Numbered from the stretch's first letter, positions 1 to 6,501 are shown. The stretch is DNA of 8,778 nucleotides from Streptomyces griseus (GCA_943323705.2 CALPIT020000101.1:1-8778), one strand, 5' to 3'. Notes: generated from the letters alone by a model not told the origin. Translations and numbers: made by a program.

Positions 1-16
1 AAATGATGATTATTTA

Positions 17-67
17 GGTTCGTTCCATCGGAACGTTTCGTGATTGATAGCCACGAATTCACGAATT
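17..67. repeat. 51-bp interspersed repeat with CGTTCC hairpin, copy 1
   Basis: The block holds a hairpin with 6-bp arms CGTTCC and GGAACG around a 3-nt loop (21-35), and ends in the CACGAATTCACGAATT word. A copy of exactly the same length lies at 5569-5619, with about five mismatches. No coding potential is evident. It reads as an interspersed palindromic repeat of the kind common between Bacteroidota genes; its function is unknown. Confidence 0.75.
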
Positions 68-102
68 TTTTTTTAGGATTTTTAGTCTACAATTTTTTTT
101 TG

Positions 103-141
103 CTCCCCTCTCACGTGGGAGAGGGGTTGGGGGTGAGGTTT
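103..141. repeat. C-rich hairpin repeat CTCCCCTCTC, copy 1
   Basis: The arms CCCCTCTC (105-112) and GAGAGGGG (119-126) form an 8-bp stem with a 6-nt loop, followed by the tail TTGGGGGTGAGGTTT. Further copies are at 7013-7052 and 8755-8778, the last cut by the window end. The loop differs (ACGTGG here, ACTCGG elsewhere) while the stem is conserved, which favours a structured repeat over coding sequence. Confidence 0.75.
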
Positions 142-160
142 TTACTTTCAAGAGACAAAG

Positions 161-479
161 ATTATTTCATTTCCGAAATACCACTTTTACCCCGAGAAGA
201 CGGGGCAGGCTATTTTACATTGGATATTCTACATTTTACATTTTTGTAACCACGAATTCACGAATTATTGTACATGAGAAAATGCTAATTTCATTTCCGA
301 ATTACCACTTTTACATTTTACATTGGATATTCTACATTTTACATTTTCGTAACCACGAATTCACGAATTATTGTACATGAGAAAATGATTATTTCAAATC
401 CGAGATACCACTTTTACCCCGAGAAGTCGGGGCAGGCTATTTTACATTGGATATTCTACATTTTACATTTTCATAGCTA
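161..479. repeat. Three tandem copies of a 103-124 bp repeat
   Basis: The units run about 161-284 (124 bp), 285-387 (103 bp) and 388-479 (partial). Each carries a TTTCATTTCCGAAATACCAC-like start and a run of TTACATT words; the first two also have the CACGAATTCACGAATT and GTACATGAGAAAATG ends. The middle copy lacks a 21-bp piece built around a CCCCGAGAAG..CGGGG hairpin, which accounts exactly for the length difference. A diverged fourth copy is at about 6851-6951. The first 300 bases plus this array hold no credible gene. Confidence 0.8.
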
Positions 480-571
480 CCATTTAAACGGTGGAATGAC
501 AATGATTCCGTAATCCAACATCTCCAAAACGTGAAAAAAAACCAAAAATCCCATTCATTTCCCAAAAAAAT

Positions 572-603
572 CTTGCCAAGTAAGAAATTTCACTCTATTT
601 TTG
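572..603 (+). promoter_or_regulatory. Putative Bacteroidota-type promoter for the PDZ gene
   Basis: TATTTTTG (596-603) fits the Bacteroidota -7 consensus TAnnTTTG in full. CTTG (572-575) sits 20 nt upstream, as a -33 TTTG-like element would. Transcription would start near 610, leaving an untranslated leader of roughly 28 nt before the ATG at 638. The call rests on consensus match and spacing only. Confidence 0.55.
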
Positions 604-637
604 ATGTACTAAAAATTTCGTAGTAAAGAATTGTAAC

Positions 638-1675
638 ATGAAAAAAACAGTAATTACCCTAACAGCAGCACTTGCCATTTCAACTTTTGCATTTTCCCAG
701 GAAGAAAAAAAATCTACTGAAAAAAAGAATGAAACTAGTGAAATCATCATTCGAAAAGATGGTGAAAAAGAAACAAAAATCACCGTTCAAATTGATGGCG
801 AAAACATTATGGTTAATGGCAAACCCATGGTGGAATTCAATGACGACGGCGTGAAAATCATCAAAAGAAAAATGATGATTGCAGAAGGTAGCCCGTTGAT
901 GTTTGATGGCGACTTCAACTTTAATGGAGATTTTAATGACATAGAAGAAAAAACTGACTCTGTAGCATTTCTTGGTGTGAGTACTGAAAAATCTGAAAAA
1001 GGTGCTAAAGTGATTTCATTATCAAAAGAAAGTCCTGCAGAAAAAGCCGGCCTTCTAGAAAACGACATCATCACCAAATTAAACAATCAGAAAGTAGAAG
1101 ATCCGGAATCGCTTTATAAAGCAGTTACTGCAAACAACCCTAACGATGAGGTAAAAATTACTTATCTCAGAAATGGCAAAGAAAAAACAACAAAAGCTAC
1201 TTTGAAATTGAAAGTTCAATCAGAACGCAAAGTGATTGTGATGAAAAATATGAGAGGTGACAGAAGACCTTTTGGTCGTCCGGGTTTTCCACCTCCGCCT
1301 TTTGGTGAAGAAGAAGAAATCAGAATTGAAGGAAATGGTATGTTTGGAAATCCAGAATCTGAAGGCATGCCATTCCGTTTTAATACATTTCCTCCCAAAC
1401 AAAAATTAGGCATAAAAATTCAAGATACAGAAGAAGGTAATGGTGTAAAAGTAATTGACGTAGCAGAAAATTCTGTGGCCGCAAAAGCGGGTGTGATGAA
1501 AGATGATATTGTGACTGAAATATCAGGCCAAAAAATCAGCAACACAGACGACATCAGGGCTTTGCTTAGCGAAGATGAAAAAAGAGATTCATTCAAAATC
1601 AAATTGATGAGAAACGGCAAGGAAATGGAGTTTGAAGTAAAACCACCGAAAAAGCTAAAAACCATGAGCCTTTAA
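638..1675 (+). CDS. Secreted protein with two PDZ domains, no protease domain
   Basis: This is a 345-residue exported protein. Residues 1-20 form a Sec-type signal peptide (KK, hydrophobic core, cleavage near AFS-Q21) with no lipobox, so it is probably periplasmic. Two PDZ domains are visible: about 108-194, with carboxylate-binding loop FLGV (111-114) and the SPAEKAGLLENDII core, and about 256-337, with LGIK (257-260) and SVAAKAGVMKDDIV. The region 22-107 is charged and Lys/Glu-rich, and the linker 205-235 is rich in Pro, Gly, Arg and Phe. No trypsin-like, S41 or site-2 protease domain is present, so DegP or RseP function should not be assumed; a peptide-binding or scaffolding role at the envelope is inferred. 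The start is the first ATG after a promoter match. It is followed by an intrinsic terminator, so it is probably monocistronic. Confidence 0.85.
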   Translation: MKKTVITLTAALAISTFAFSQEEKKSTEKKNETSEIIIRKDGEKETKITVQIDGENIMVNGKPMVEFNDDGVKIIKRKMMIAEGSPLMFDGDFNFNGDFNDIEEKTDSVAFLGVSTEKSEKGAKVISLSKESPAEKAGLLENDIITKLNNQKVEDPESLYKAVTANNPNDEVKITYLRNGKEKTTKATLKLKVQSERKVIVMKNMRGDRRPFGRPGFPPPPFGEEEEIRIEGNGMFGNPESEGMPFRFNTFPPKQKLGIKIQDTEEGNGVKVIDVAENSVAAKAGVMKDDIVTEISGQKISNTDDIRALLSEDEKRDSFKIKLMRNGKEMEFEVKPPKKLKTMSL

Positions 1676-1724
1676 TTTTATTATTTTTTATGGCGATTGG
1701 TATATAATTTCTAAATTTTTATTG

Positions 1725-1750
1725 AAGGGGGAGTAATATCCCCCTTTTTT
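1725..1750 (+). terminator. Intrinsic terminator after the PDZ gene
   Basis: AAGGGGGA pairs with TCCCCCTT (8 bp) around a 6-nt loop and runs into a six-T tract (1745-1750). It lies 50 nt past the PDZ stop codon and separates that gene from gatB. Confidence 0.85.
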
Positions 1751-1763
1751 ATTTTTTACTTTC

Positions 1764-1771
1764 TACATTTG
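1764..1771 (+). promoter_or_regulatory. Putative -7 box for gatB
   Basis: TACATTTG matches the Bacteroidota -7 consensus TAnnTTTG at every fixed position and lies 18 nt upstream of the TTG start. The expected -33 position falls in the T-tract of the preceding terminator and shows no clear TTTG. If used, the leader would be only about 10-12 nt, and promoter and terminator would almost abut. Confidence 0.45.
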
Positions 1772-1789
1772 AATACATAAAAAAAATAG

Positions 1790-3238
1790 TTGAGTATACT
1801 CGAAAAATATCAGTTGGTTGTGGGGTTGGAAGTTCATGCACAATTGTCTACTAAAAGCAAATTGTTTTGCGCCGACGACACTTCATTCGGATCCGCTCCA
1901 AATACTCAGGTAAGCCCGATTTCATTGGCCCATCCAGGTACTTTACCCAAGCTGAATCAAAAAGCAGTGGAGCTTGCTGTTAAATTAGGCATCGCTTTAC
2001 ATTGTGACATCGAATTGTATAATTATTTCGCTCGTAAAAATTATTTTTATCCTGACCTTCCAAAAGGTTATCAGATTAGTCAGCATACAGCGCCGATTTG
2101 TAAAGGCGGTAATGTTTCGATTACCTCTCAAGAAGGAATCAAAATTATCCAGCTCAATAGAATTCACATTGAAGAAGATGCAGGAAAAAGTATACATGAT
2201 GTAGATAGTGATTATACCTTAATCGATTTAAATAGAGCAGGCACACCATTGGTGGAAATTGTTACAGAGCCTTGTATCCACAGTGCTGAAGATGCTTTTT
2301 TATTTCTGACAGAATTGCGTAAAACGCTACGCTGGCTTGATGTATGTGATGGCAACATGGAAGAAGGCAGCATGCGTTGTGATGCTAATATTTCCATTCG
2401 TTTGAAAGGTGACTTAACATTAGGCAAACGTGTTGAAGTGAAAAATCTCAATAGCATCAGAAATGTAAAAAGAGCCATCGACATTGAATTTGAAAGACTG
2501 GTAGCCTTGACTGAAAATAATGAAAGCATCATACAAGAAACCAGAAGTTATGATGCGGACAACAACTCCACTTTTTCATTAAGAACAAAAGAAGACGCAG
2601 AAGATTATCGTTATTTTCCGGAGCCGGATTTGCCTCCGTTTATTATTACTCAAAAATATATTGATGATATAACATCAAGTATGCCCGCTTTACCTCATCA
2701 GGTTAAAAACAAATACATCAATGAATTCGGACTTTCTGAATACGATGCATCAGTGATTTGCAGCGATAAAGAAGATGTGTTGTTTTTTGAGTCGATAATA
2801 AAATATTCACAAGACTTTAAGGCTATTGCCAATTGGATGTTGGGTCCATTGAAATATTATTGCAATGAAAATGGAATTGGTTTTTCTGCATTTCCACTTT
2901 CAGCTGAATTGATTGGTGATTTGATTACACTAACATCATCGGGTAAATTAAGTTTCAACAACGCATCAGGAAAAGTATTACAAGCATTAATCGCCAATCC
3001 GAATCAATCTGCAAATGAAGCAGCAACTGCATTAAATCTGATTCAGGAAAGTGATAGCTCAGAACTCACGAAGTGGATTGAACAAGTGATTAACGACATG
3101 CCTGAAAAAGTAAAAGAATATAAATCGGGAAAAAAAGGATTGATTGGCTTATTTTCGGGGGAAGTAAAAAAACGAAGCAAGGGAAAGGCCGATATGCAAT
3201 TAGTGAATCAACTGCTTCAAGAAAAATTAAACCAATAA
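1790..3238 (+). CDS. gatB: Asp-tRNA(Asn)/Glu-tRNA(Gln) amidotransferase subunit B
   Basis: The product is 482 residues, the usual full GatB length. GatB is the kinase/transamidase subunit of cytoplasmic GatCAB, which phosphorylates and amidates misacylated Glu-tRNA(Gln) and/or Asp-tRNA(Asn). Family motifs are intact: VGLEVHAQL (11-19), ARKNYFYPDLPKGYQISQ (81-98), HIEEDAGKS (126-134), DLNRAGTPLVEIVTEP (146-161), NMEEGSMRCDANIS (189-202) and YRYFPEPDLPP (273-283). The C-terminal third is the helical YqeY-like tRNA-binding domain. The start is TTG at 1790: an in-frame TAG lies at 1787-1789, and the next residues run directly into the conserved N-terminal strand, so no ATG start is possible. gatA and gatC are not in the window. 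The lipoprotein gene follows after 12 nt, suggesting co-transcription. Confidence 0.97.
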   Translation: MSILEKYQLVVGLEVHAQLSTKSKLFCADDTSFGSAPNTQVSPISLAHPGTLPKLNQKAVELAVKLGIALHCDIELYNYFARKNYFYPDLPKGYQISQHTAPICKGGNVSITSQEGIKIIQLNRIHIEEDAGKSIHDVDSDYTLIDLNRAGTPLVEIVTEPCIHSAEDAFLFLTELRKTLRWLDVCDGNMEEGSMRCDANISIRLKGDLTLGKRVEVKNLNSIRNVKRAIDIEFERLVALTENNESIIQETRSYDADNNSTFSLRTKEDAEDYRYFPEPDLPPFIITQKYIDDITSSMPALPHQVKNKYINEFGLSEYDASVICSDKEDVLFFESIIKYSQDFKAIANWMLGPLKYYCNENGIGFSAFPLSAELIGDLITLTSSGKLSFNNASGKVLQALIANPNQSANEAATALNLIQESDSSELTKWIEQVINDMPEKVKEYKSGKKGLIGLFSGEVKKRSKGKADMQLVNQLLQEKLNQ

Positions 3239-3250
3239 ACCAGCATAATC

Positions 3251-4405
3251 ATGTTCAATGTAAAAAACCTGACCACTCTACTGTTATGTGTTTTCATGGC
3301 AGCATGTACTCAAAAAAAAGACGGACATTTTGTTGTTACCGGCAAAATCAAAAACATCGCCGATCAAGATGTTTATCTTGAACAATTGTATTTTGGTGAT
3401 AAATCGCCTGAAGTGTTAGATACTGCTAAAATGAAAAATGGCAATTTCTCACTTAAAGGGATGGGGACAGAAGAAACGTTGTTTCGCGTTCGCTTTGAAA
3501 AAGAAAGCAATAATTATTTAATCATTAACGATCAGGCTGAAATCAATATTGAAGCAGATGCCAATGATAAAACGATAAATAGCCAGAAAGTAAATTCACC
3601 TGCTAACAAAGGATTGAAAGATTTGATTATGGGAATGATTACCAGGGGCGAGGCAATGGATAATGCAGCAGCAGTTGTCGACTCTTTGCAAACAGCAGGT
3701 AGTGATAGTTTGTTTGCCATAGAAAAAAGCAAGCTTGCTTTGATGAGCGAAGATTTTCAATCTTATCTTAAAAAATATATCGACAGCAGCAATGATCCGG
3801 TGTTGACCATTTTTGCCATTGGAAATGATAGAACAGCTGATGCCACAGCCATAAATGAGAGAATTAAAAATTTAAAAAAGCGTTTCCCAAATCATACCGG
3901 CATTGCAGACATGATTGGACAATACAATAAATATTTAGCGGAACAAAATAAGCCACAGGCGCAGACTCAAACACCTGCTCGTCCTGAGGTTGGTGCCATG
4001 GCTCCAGATTTTACTTTAAATGATGTGGATGGCAAACCATTTTCATTGAGTCAGTTGAAAGGACAGTATGTGTTGGTAGATTTCTGGGCTAGTTGGTGTG
4101 GTCCTTGCAGAGGGGAGAATCCTAATGTGGTTGCCGCTTATAATAAGTATAAAAATAAAAATTTTACAGTTCTTGGTGTGTCATTAGATGAAGTAAAGGA
4201 CAAATGGCTTGAAGCAATTAAAAAAGATAATCTTACCTGGAAGCATGTGAGTGATTTGAAAGGTTGGTATTCTTCCGTAGTTCCGCTTTACGGATTTGAT
4301 GGCATTCCTTATAATATCTTAGTTGACCCACAAGGAAAAATAATCGCTACTGAATTGAGAGAAGCTGCGTTGGATGCGTTTTTGGGGAAGGAGTTGGGTA
4401 GATAG
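3251..4405 (+). CDS. TlpA-like thiol-disulfide oxidoreductase lipoprotein
   Basis: This 384-residue protein has a lipoprotein signal peptide with lipobox MAAC, so Cys19 is the predicted lipidation site. Residues about 27-110 are beta-rich and resemble the DUF4369 domain found ahead of Bacteroidota TlpA proteins. A helical middle (about 118-235) ends in a Gln/Pro-rich linker. The redoxin domain (about 247-384) begins APDFTLNDVDGKPFSL, carries the redox motif WCGPC (Cys283 and Cys286) and has the cis-proline in GIPYN (Pro353). This fits a membrane-anchored periplasmic thiol-disulfide reductase. Its substrate cannot be read from the sequence. It lies 12 nt after gatB; the pairing need not be functional. 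Heptamer repeats begin one base after its stop codon. Confidence 0.92.
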   Translation: MFNVKNLTTLLLCVFMAACTQKKDGHFVVTGKIKNIADQDVYLEQLYFGDKSPEVLDTAKMKNGNFSLKGMGTEETLFRVRFEKESNNYLIINDQAEINIEADANDKTINSQKVNSPANKGLKDLIMGMITRGEAMDNAAAVVDSLQTAGSDSLFAIEKSKLALMSEDFQSYLKKYIDSSNDPVLTIFAIGNDRTADATAINERIKNLKKRFPNHTGIADMIGQYNKYLAEQNKPQAQTQTPARPEVGAMAPDFTLNDVDGKPFSLSQLKGQYVLVDFWASWCGPCRGENPNVVAAYNKYKNKNFTVLGVSLDEVKDKWLEAIKKDNLTWKHVSDLKGWYSSVVPLYGFDGIPYNILVDPQGKIIATELREAALDAFLGKELGR

Positions 4406-4406
4406 G

Positions 4407-4434
4407 CTAGATGCTGGATACTGGATGCTGGATA
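4407..4434 (+). repeat. Heptamer array CTRGATR after the TlpA-like gene
   Basis: Four head-to-tail 7-mers (CTAGATG, CTGGATA, CTGGATG, CTGGATA) start one base after the stop codon. In the direction of transcription they match the heptamers that follow the stop codons of higA and the long ORF6N gene. Confidence 0.8.
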
Positions 4435-4444
4435 GGTTTAAAAG

Positions 4445-4471
4445 GTTCAATGAGTTCAATAAGTTCAACAT
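4445..4471. repeat. Nonamer tandem repeat GTTCAAYRA
   Basis: Three 9-bp units, GTTCAATGA, GTTCAATAA and GTTCAACAT, lie in tandem between the heptamer array and the first REP-like hairpin. No role is apparent. Confidence 0.6.
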
Positions 4472-4479
4472 GTTTGTAC

Positions 4480-4563
4480 TTCTGAGCAGTGTCTCTTGAA
4501 AGGGATGTTGTGTTTTGATATGGGAATGTTTATCTAGTATCTACTATCCAGTTTCCATCCTTC
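4480..4563 (-). repeat. REP-like hairpin plus heptamers, copy 1 (diverged)
   Basis: This is a diverged copy of the unit seen intact at 4564-4646: an imperfect hairpin around TCTTGAAAGGGA, then GGGAATGTT, then the heptamers TATCTAG, TATCTAC and TATCCAG (4531-4551). It is in tandem with the next copy. Confidence 0.7.
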
Positions 4564-4646
4564 TTCTCAGCAATGTCTCCTGCAAGGGACGTTGTGTGTT
4601 GAGATGGGAATGTTTATCTAGTATCCAGCATCTAGTATCTAGCATC
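4564..4646 (-). repeat. REP-like hairpin plus heptamers, copy 2, downstream of higA
   Basis: TTCTCAGCAATGTC and GACGTTGTGTGTTGAGA are imperfectly complementary around CTCCTGCAAGG, giving a long interrupted stem. Four heptamers follow at 4615-4642 (TATCTAG, TATCCAG, CATCTAG, TATCTAG). Read on the minus strand, the heptamers come just after the higA stop codon (4658) and the hairpin after them, where a transcript end or stabilising structure could act. Confidence 0.75.
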
Positions 4647-4657
4647 CCCTTCCCTCA

Positions 4658-5014
4658 TTAAGCTAACAAAACATGAGCAGGAATATTCAATTCACGATGA
4701 AAAAATTTTACCAATTCGAGTGTTAATGGTTTTTTCTTATTTAATATAGAAGAAATATAGCCTTTGCTACCAATGATTCCAACCCAGTCTTTATTGCGCA
4801 TACCTTTTTCTTCCATTTTCATTTTAATGGTTTCTATAGGATCAGGTAATGGAATAGGGAAGTGAATATCTTCATATTGCTTTATCAATAAAAGAACGAT
4901 TTGTAATTTTTCACCTTCAGCAGATTTAGGATTTATCTTTTTATCGAATTGCTGATCAACCCAATCCAAACAATCATTGTATTGTTTTTTATTTTTTATG
5001 ATTTTGAGTTCCAT
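4658..5014 (-). CDS. higA: HigA-type antitoxin, helix-turn-helix protein
   Basis: This 118-residue protein has a charged N-terminal half with a PIPLPDPIETIKMKMEEKG segment (about 54-72) leading into a helix-turn-helix of the HigA/XRE kind (about 61-105): MRNKDWVGIIGSKGYISSIL followed by NKKKPLTLELVKFFHRELNIP. This matches the HigA group that neutralises HigB mRNA interferases and represses its own operon. The ATG at 5014 lies 3 nt after the stop codon of the upstream toxin gene, so the two are translated from one message, toxin first, as is usual for higBA. The gene is complete, with no sign of decay. The symbol is assigned from family and gene order, not from a database search. Confidence 0.88.
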   Translation of the reverse strand: MELKIIKNKKQYNDCLDWVDQQFDKKINPKSAEGEKLQIVLLLIKQYEDIHFPIPLPDPIETIKMKMEEKGMRNKDWVGIIGSKGYISSILNKKKPLTLELVKFFHRELNIPAHVLLA

Positions 5015-5017
5015 AAT

Positions 5018-5326
5018 TTACTTTTTATACTGAATGGTTAAAGCATCAATTTTATCATACTCATTGTGAGTTCCAAACCATTTTATTTGAACTGTTTTAT
5101 ATTCAAAAACGATTCTTGTAATTAATCTGTAATGATTGCCCATAATATTAAATACTACTCTGTCGTCGCCAACAATACTTGCAGTACTAAATGTTTTTTT
5201 GAGCTCATTAAAATTTTTAAAATTATTGCTGTTACATTGGTGATACCATTCCAAAAGCGCTGTTCTTGCTTGAGGATACGCATCACAATATTCGAGCAAC
5301 GTTCTTCTGGTTATGATATTGAACAT
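5018..5326 (-). CDS. higB: HigB-type toxin, RelE-superfamily mRNA interferase
   Basis: The product is 102 residues from the ATG at 5326. A longer reading from 5365 would add 13 residues (MFSISKLFYNFIK) that do not resemble the family, whereas MFNIITRRTLLEY is a typical HigB N-terminus. The conserved C-terminal core is clear: VVFNIMGNHYRLITRIVF (57-74) and IKWFGTHNEYDKID (81-94), the HigB_toxin family signature. Members cleave mRNA on the ribosome and are held inactive by HigA. The gene is intact and overlaps none of the flanking repeats. A 72-bp block about 65 nt upstream (5392-5463) recurs immediately upstream of the long ORF6N gene. Confidence 0.9.
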   Translation of the reverse strand: MFNIITRRTLLEYCDAYPQARTALLEWYHQCNSNNFKNFNELKKTFSTASIVGDDRVVFNIMGNHYRLITRIVFEYKTVQIKWFGTHNEYDKIDALTIQYKK

Positions 5327-5391
5327 TTTTATAAAATTATAGAAAAGTTTACTAATAGAAAACAAAAATTGATTTGAATATTGAATTTATG

Positions 5392-5463
5392 CTGATGCAA
5401 ATTAATTATGTGGCATTGAATTAAAAGGGGAAAAACAACAGAGAATTGAGGGAATAACCACGA
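5392..5463 (-). promoter_or_regulatory. 72-bp block upstream of higB, shared with the long ORF6N gene
   Basis: The block has the same length as 8485-8556 and about 85% identity by eye (11 mismatches). Its two ends, CTGATGCAAATTAAT and GGAATAACCACGA, are identical in both. On the minus strand it carries TTAATTTG, one base off the TAnnTTTG -7 consensus. It could be a shared upstream control region or simply another repeat family. Here it ends about 65 nt before the higB start. Confidence 0.5.
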
Positions 5464-5520
5464 ATGGGTTTCACGCCAAGGTCGCAAAGGGGCAAAGGCG
5501 CGAAGGTTGTATTTTCTACA

Positions 5521-5537
5521 ATGTTCCATAGGAACAT
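5521..5537. repeat. Short perfect hairpin ATGTTCC-ATA-GGAACAT
   Basis: Seven-bp perfect arms surround a 3-nt loop, in gene-free sequence between the higB upstream region and the CGTTCC repeat. It is similar in style to the CGTTCC hairpin nearby but not the same word. No T-tract follows, so a terminator is unlikely. Confidence 0.6.
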
Positions 5538-5568
5538 CTAGTCTTTAGCCCGAGATGTAAATTGTTTT

Positions 5569-5619
5569 GGTTCGTTCCTTCGGAACGTTTGGTGAAAGAT
5601 TGCCACGAATTCACGAATT
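5569..5619. repeat. 51-bp interspersed repeat with CGTTCC hairpin, copy 2
   Basis: This is the second copy of the block at 17-67, of identical length and about 90% identical. The hairpin CGTTCC/GGAACG is at 5573-5587 and the terminal CACGAATTCACGAATT word is retained. The surrounding 5366-5811 region holds no gene that I can support. Confidence 0.75.
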
Positions 5620-5679
5620 AGGCCCAATCAATTCAGCAAAGGGGAAACAAAATGCTGCAAAACATCTATTTTCTCTGTA

Positions 5680-5761
5680 TCTCAGCGGTAAAATAATTCG
5701 TGAATTCCTGGCAAACCAATAAAACATAATCAAAGTCACCTTTGGGGGATTGAGGGGGCTG
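5680..5761 (-). repeat. Inverted repeat arm upstream of the short ORF6N gene
   Basis: On the minus strand 5722-5761 reads AGCCCCCTCAATCCC and then GACTTTGATTATGTTTT, matching 6373-6412 just downstream of the gene over about 40 bp. Next to it, 5680-5710 is an inverted match of the CACGAATTCACGAATT-TTTACCGCGGAGA block seen at 6501-6535. The short ORF6N gene is therefore bracketed by the same repeat in opposite orientations. Confidence 0.7.
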
Positions 5762-5811
5762 CACCACAAACATTCAAAAGAATTTTCTCCTCCAAATCTG
5801 TTCTTTTCATC

Positions 5812-5842
5812 ATTGAAATATATTTCGAATACAGTCTATTTG
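5812..5842 (+). promoter_or_regulatory. Putative promoter of the short ORF6N gene
   Basis: ATTG (5812-5815), a 19-nt spacer, and TCTATTTG (5835-5842) match the Bacteroidota -33/-7 layout with one mismatch in each box. The start codon is 20 nt downstream. Confidence 0.4.
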
Positions 5843-5861
5843 CATTCATAAATTCTATTTT

Positions 5862-6374
5862 ATGATTTCAGAAAACGACATACTTGATTGTATTATAAGA
5901 ATACGTGGCAAAAAAGTTATGATTGATAGGGACTTGGCATCAATATATGGGGTAACCACTAAAAGGCTGAATGAGCAAGTAAAAAGAAATGTATCTAGGT
6001 TTCCTGAGGATTTTATTTTTCAATTAACGAAAGAAGAAAAAGCCGAACTGGTCGCAAATTGCGACCGGTTCTTAATGTTAAGACATGCTACTACATTACC
6101 TTATGCTTTTACAGAACATGGTGCAGTTATGTTGGCTTGTGTATTGAATAGTGAAAAAGCTATTCAGGCGAATATCCAAATTGTAAGGGTGTTTACAGCT
6201 ATTCGAGAACTGGCTTTACATAACAAAGACATGCTGTTGAAAATTGAACAAATTGAACAAAAAATTGGAATGCATGATAAAGAGATTGTTGTGATATTTA
6301 ACACGTTAAAAAAAATGCTCGAGCCTAAACCTATGCCAAAAAGAAATCGAATTGGATTTAGGAAAGATGAGTAG
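5862..6374 (+). CDS. Short ORF6N-domain DNA-binding protein
   Basis: This 170-residue protein contains a full ORF6N domain, a DNA-binding family known from phage and mobile-element proteins. Visible motifs are VMIDRDLASIYGVTTKRLNEQVKRN (split here as VMIDRDLASIYG, 19-30, and VTTKRLNEQVKRN, 31-43), RFPEDFIFQLTKEE (46-59) and LPYAFTEHGAVML (79-91). A coiled, charged tail (about 115-150) ends in Lys/Arg- and Pro-rich sequence closing with IGFRKDE. There is no second catalytic domain. A 27-bp near-perfect palindrome at 6045-6071 encodes ELVANCDRF (62-70). The stop codon at 6372-6374 is immediately followed by a repeat element starting GCCCCCT. Its biological role is unknown; transcriptional regulation or a phage-antirepressor-like role is plausible for the family. 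Confidence 0.88.
   Translation: MISENDILDCIIRIRGKKVMIDRDLASIYGVTTKRLNEQVKRNVSRFPEDFIFQLTKEEKAELVANCDRFLMLRHATTLPYAFTEHGAVMLACVLNSEKAIQANIQIVRVFTAIRELALHNKDMLLKIEQIEQKIGMHDKEIVVIFNTLKKMLEPKPMPKRNRIGFRKDE
6045..6071. repeat. Intragenic 27-bp palindrome in the short ORF6N gene
   Basis: The arms GAACTGGTCGCAA and TTGCGACCGGTTC flank a single central A; one of 13 positions is mismatched. The core GGTCGCAA-A-TTGCGACC is the same 17-bp dyad that is repeated in the long ORF6N gene, but it is read here as G-GTC-GCA-AAT-TGC-GAC-C, a different frame. Confidence 0.9.
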
Positions 6375-6501
6375 CCCCCTAAATCCCTCCAAGGGGGACT
6401 TTGATTATGTTTTGCTTGATGTTCACGAATTTTTGTACATGAGATTTTGATAGTTTCATATCCGAAATGAAAACTTCCCCCTTTGGGGGACTGAGGGGGC
6501 T
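6374..6501. repeat. 128-bp element with terminal inverted repeats, copy 1
   Basis: The left end AGCCCCCTAAATCCC...GGGGGA (6373-6398) and the right end TCCCCCTTTGGGGGA...GGGGGCT (6476-6501) are near-perfect inverted repeats of about 26 bp enclosing roughly 75 bp without a gene. A copy at 8558-8677 is in the same orientation. The size and structure resemble a miniature inverted-repeat element (MITE); no target-site duplication is evident, so mobility is inferred. Confidence 0.65.

Noticed and set aside
40..249. 69-codon open frame on the plus strand
   Set aside because: It lies entirely in interspersed repeats (CTCCCCTCTC hairpin and the 124-bp tandem unit) and its peptide is only a translation of those repeats.
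5477..5488. CAAGGTCGCAAA, a 12-nt match to one arm of the ORF6N dyad, upstream of higB
   Set aside because: There is no second arm; it sits in a GGCAAAGGCGCGAAGG repeat of a common intergenic type. Chance similarity is more likely than an operator.
5329..5529. 66-codon minus-strand frame upstream of higB
   Set aside because: It covers the 72-bp block and repeats, has no family resemblance, and overlaps the likely higB promoter region.
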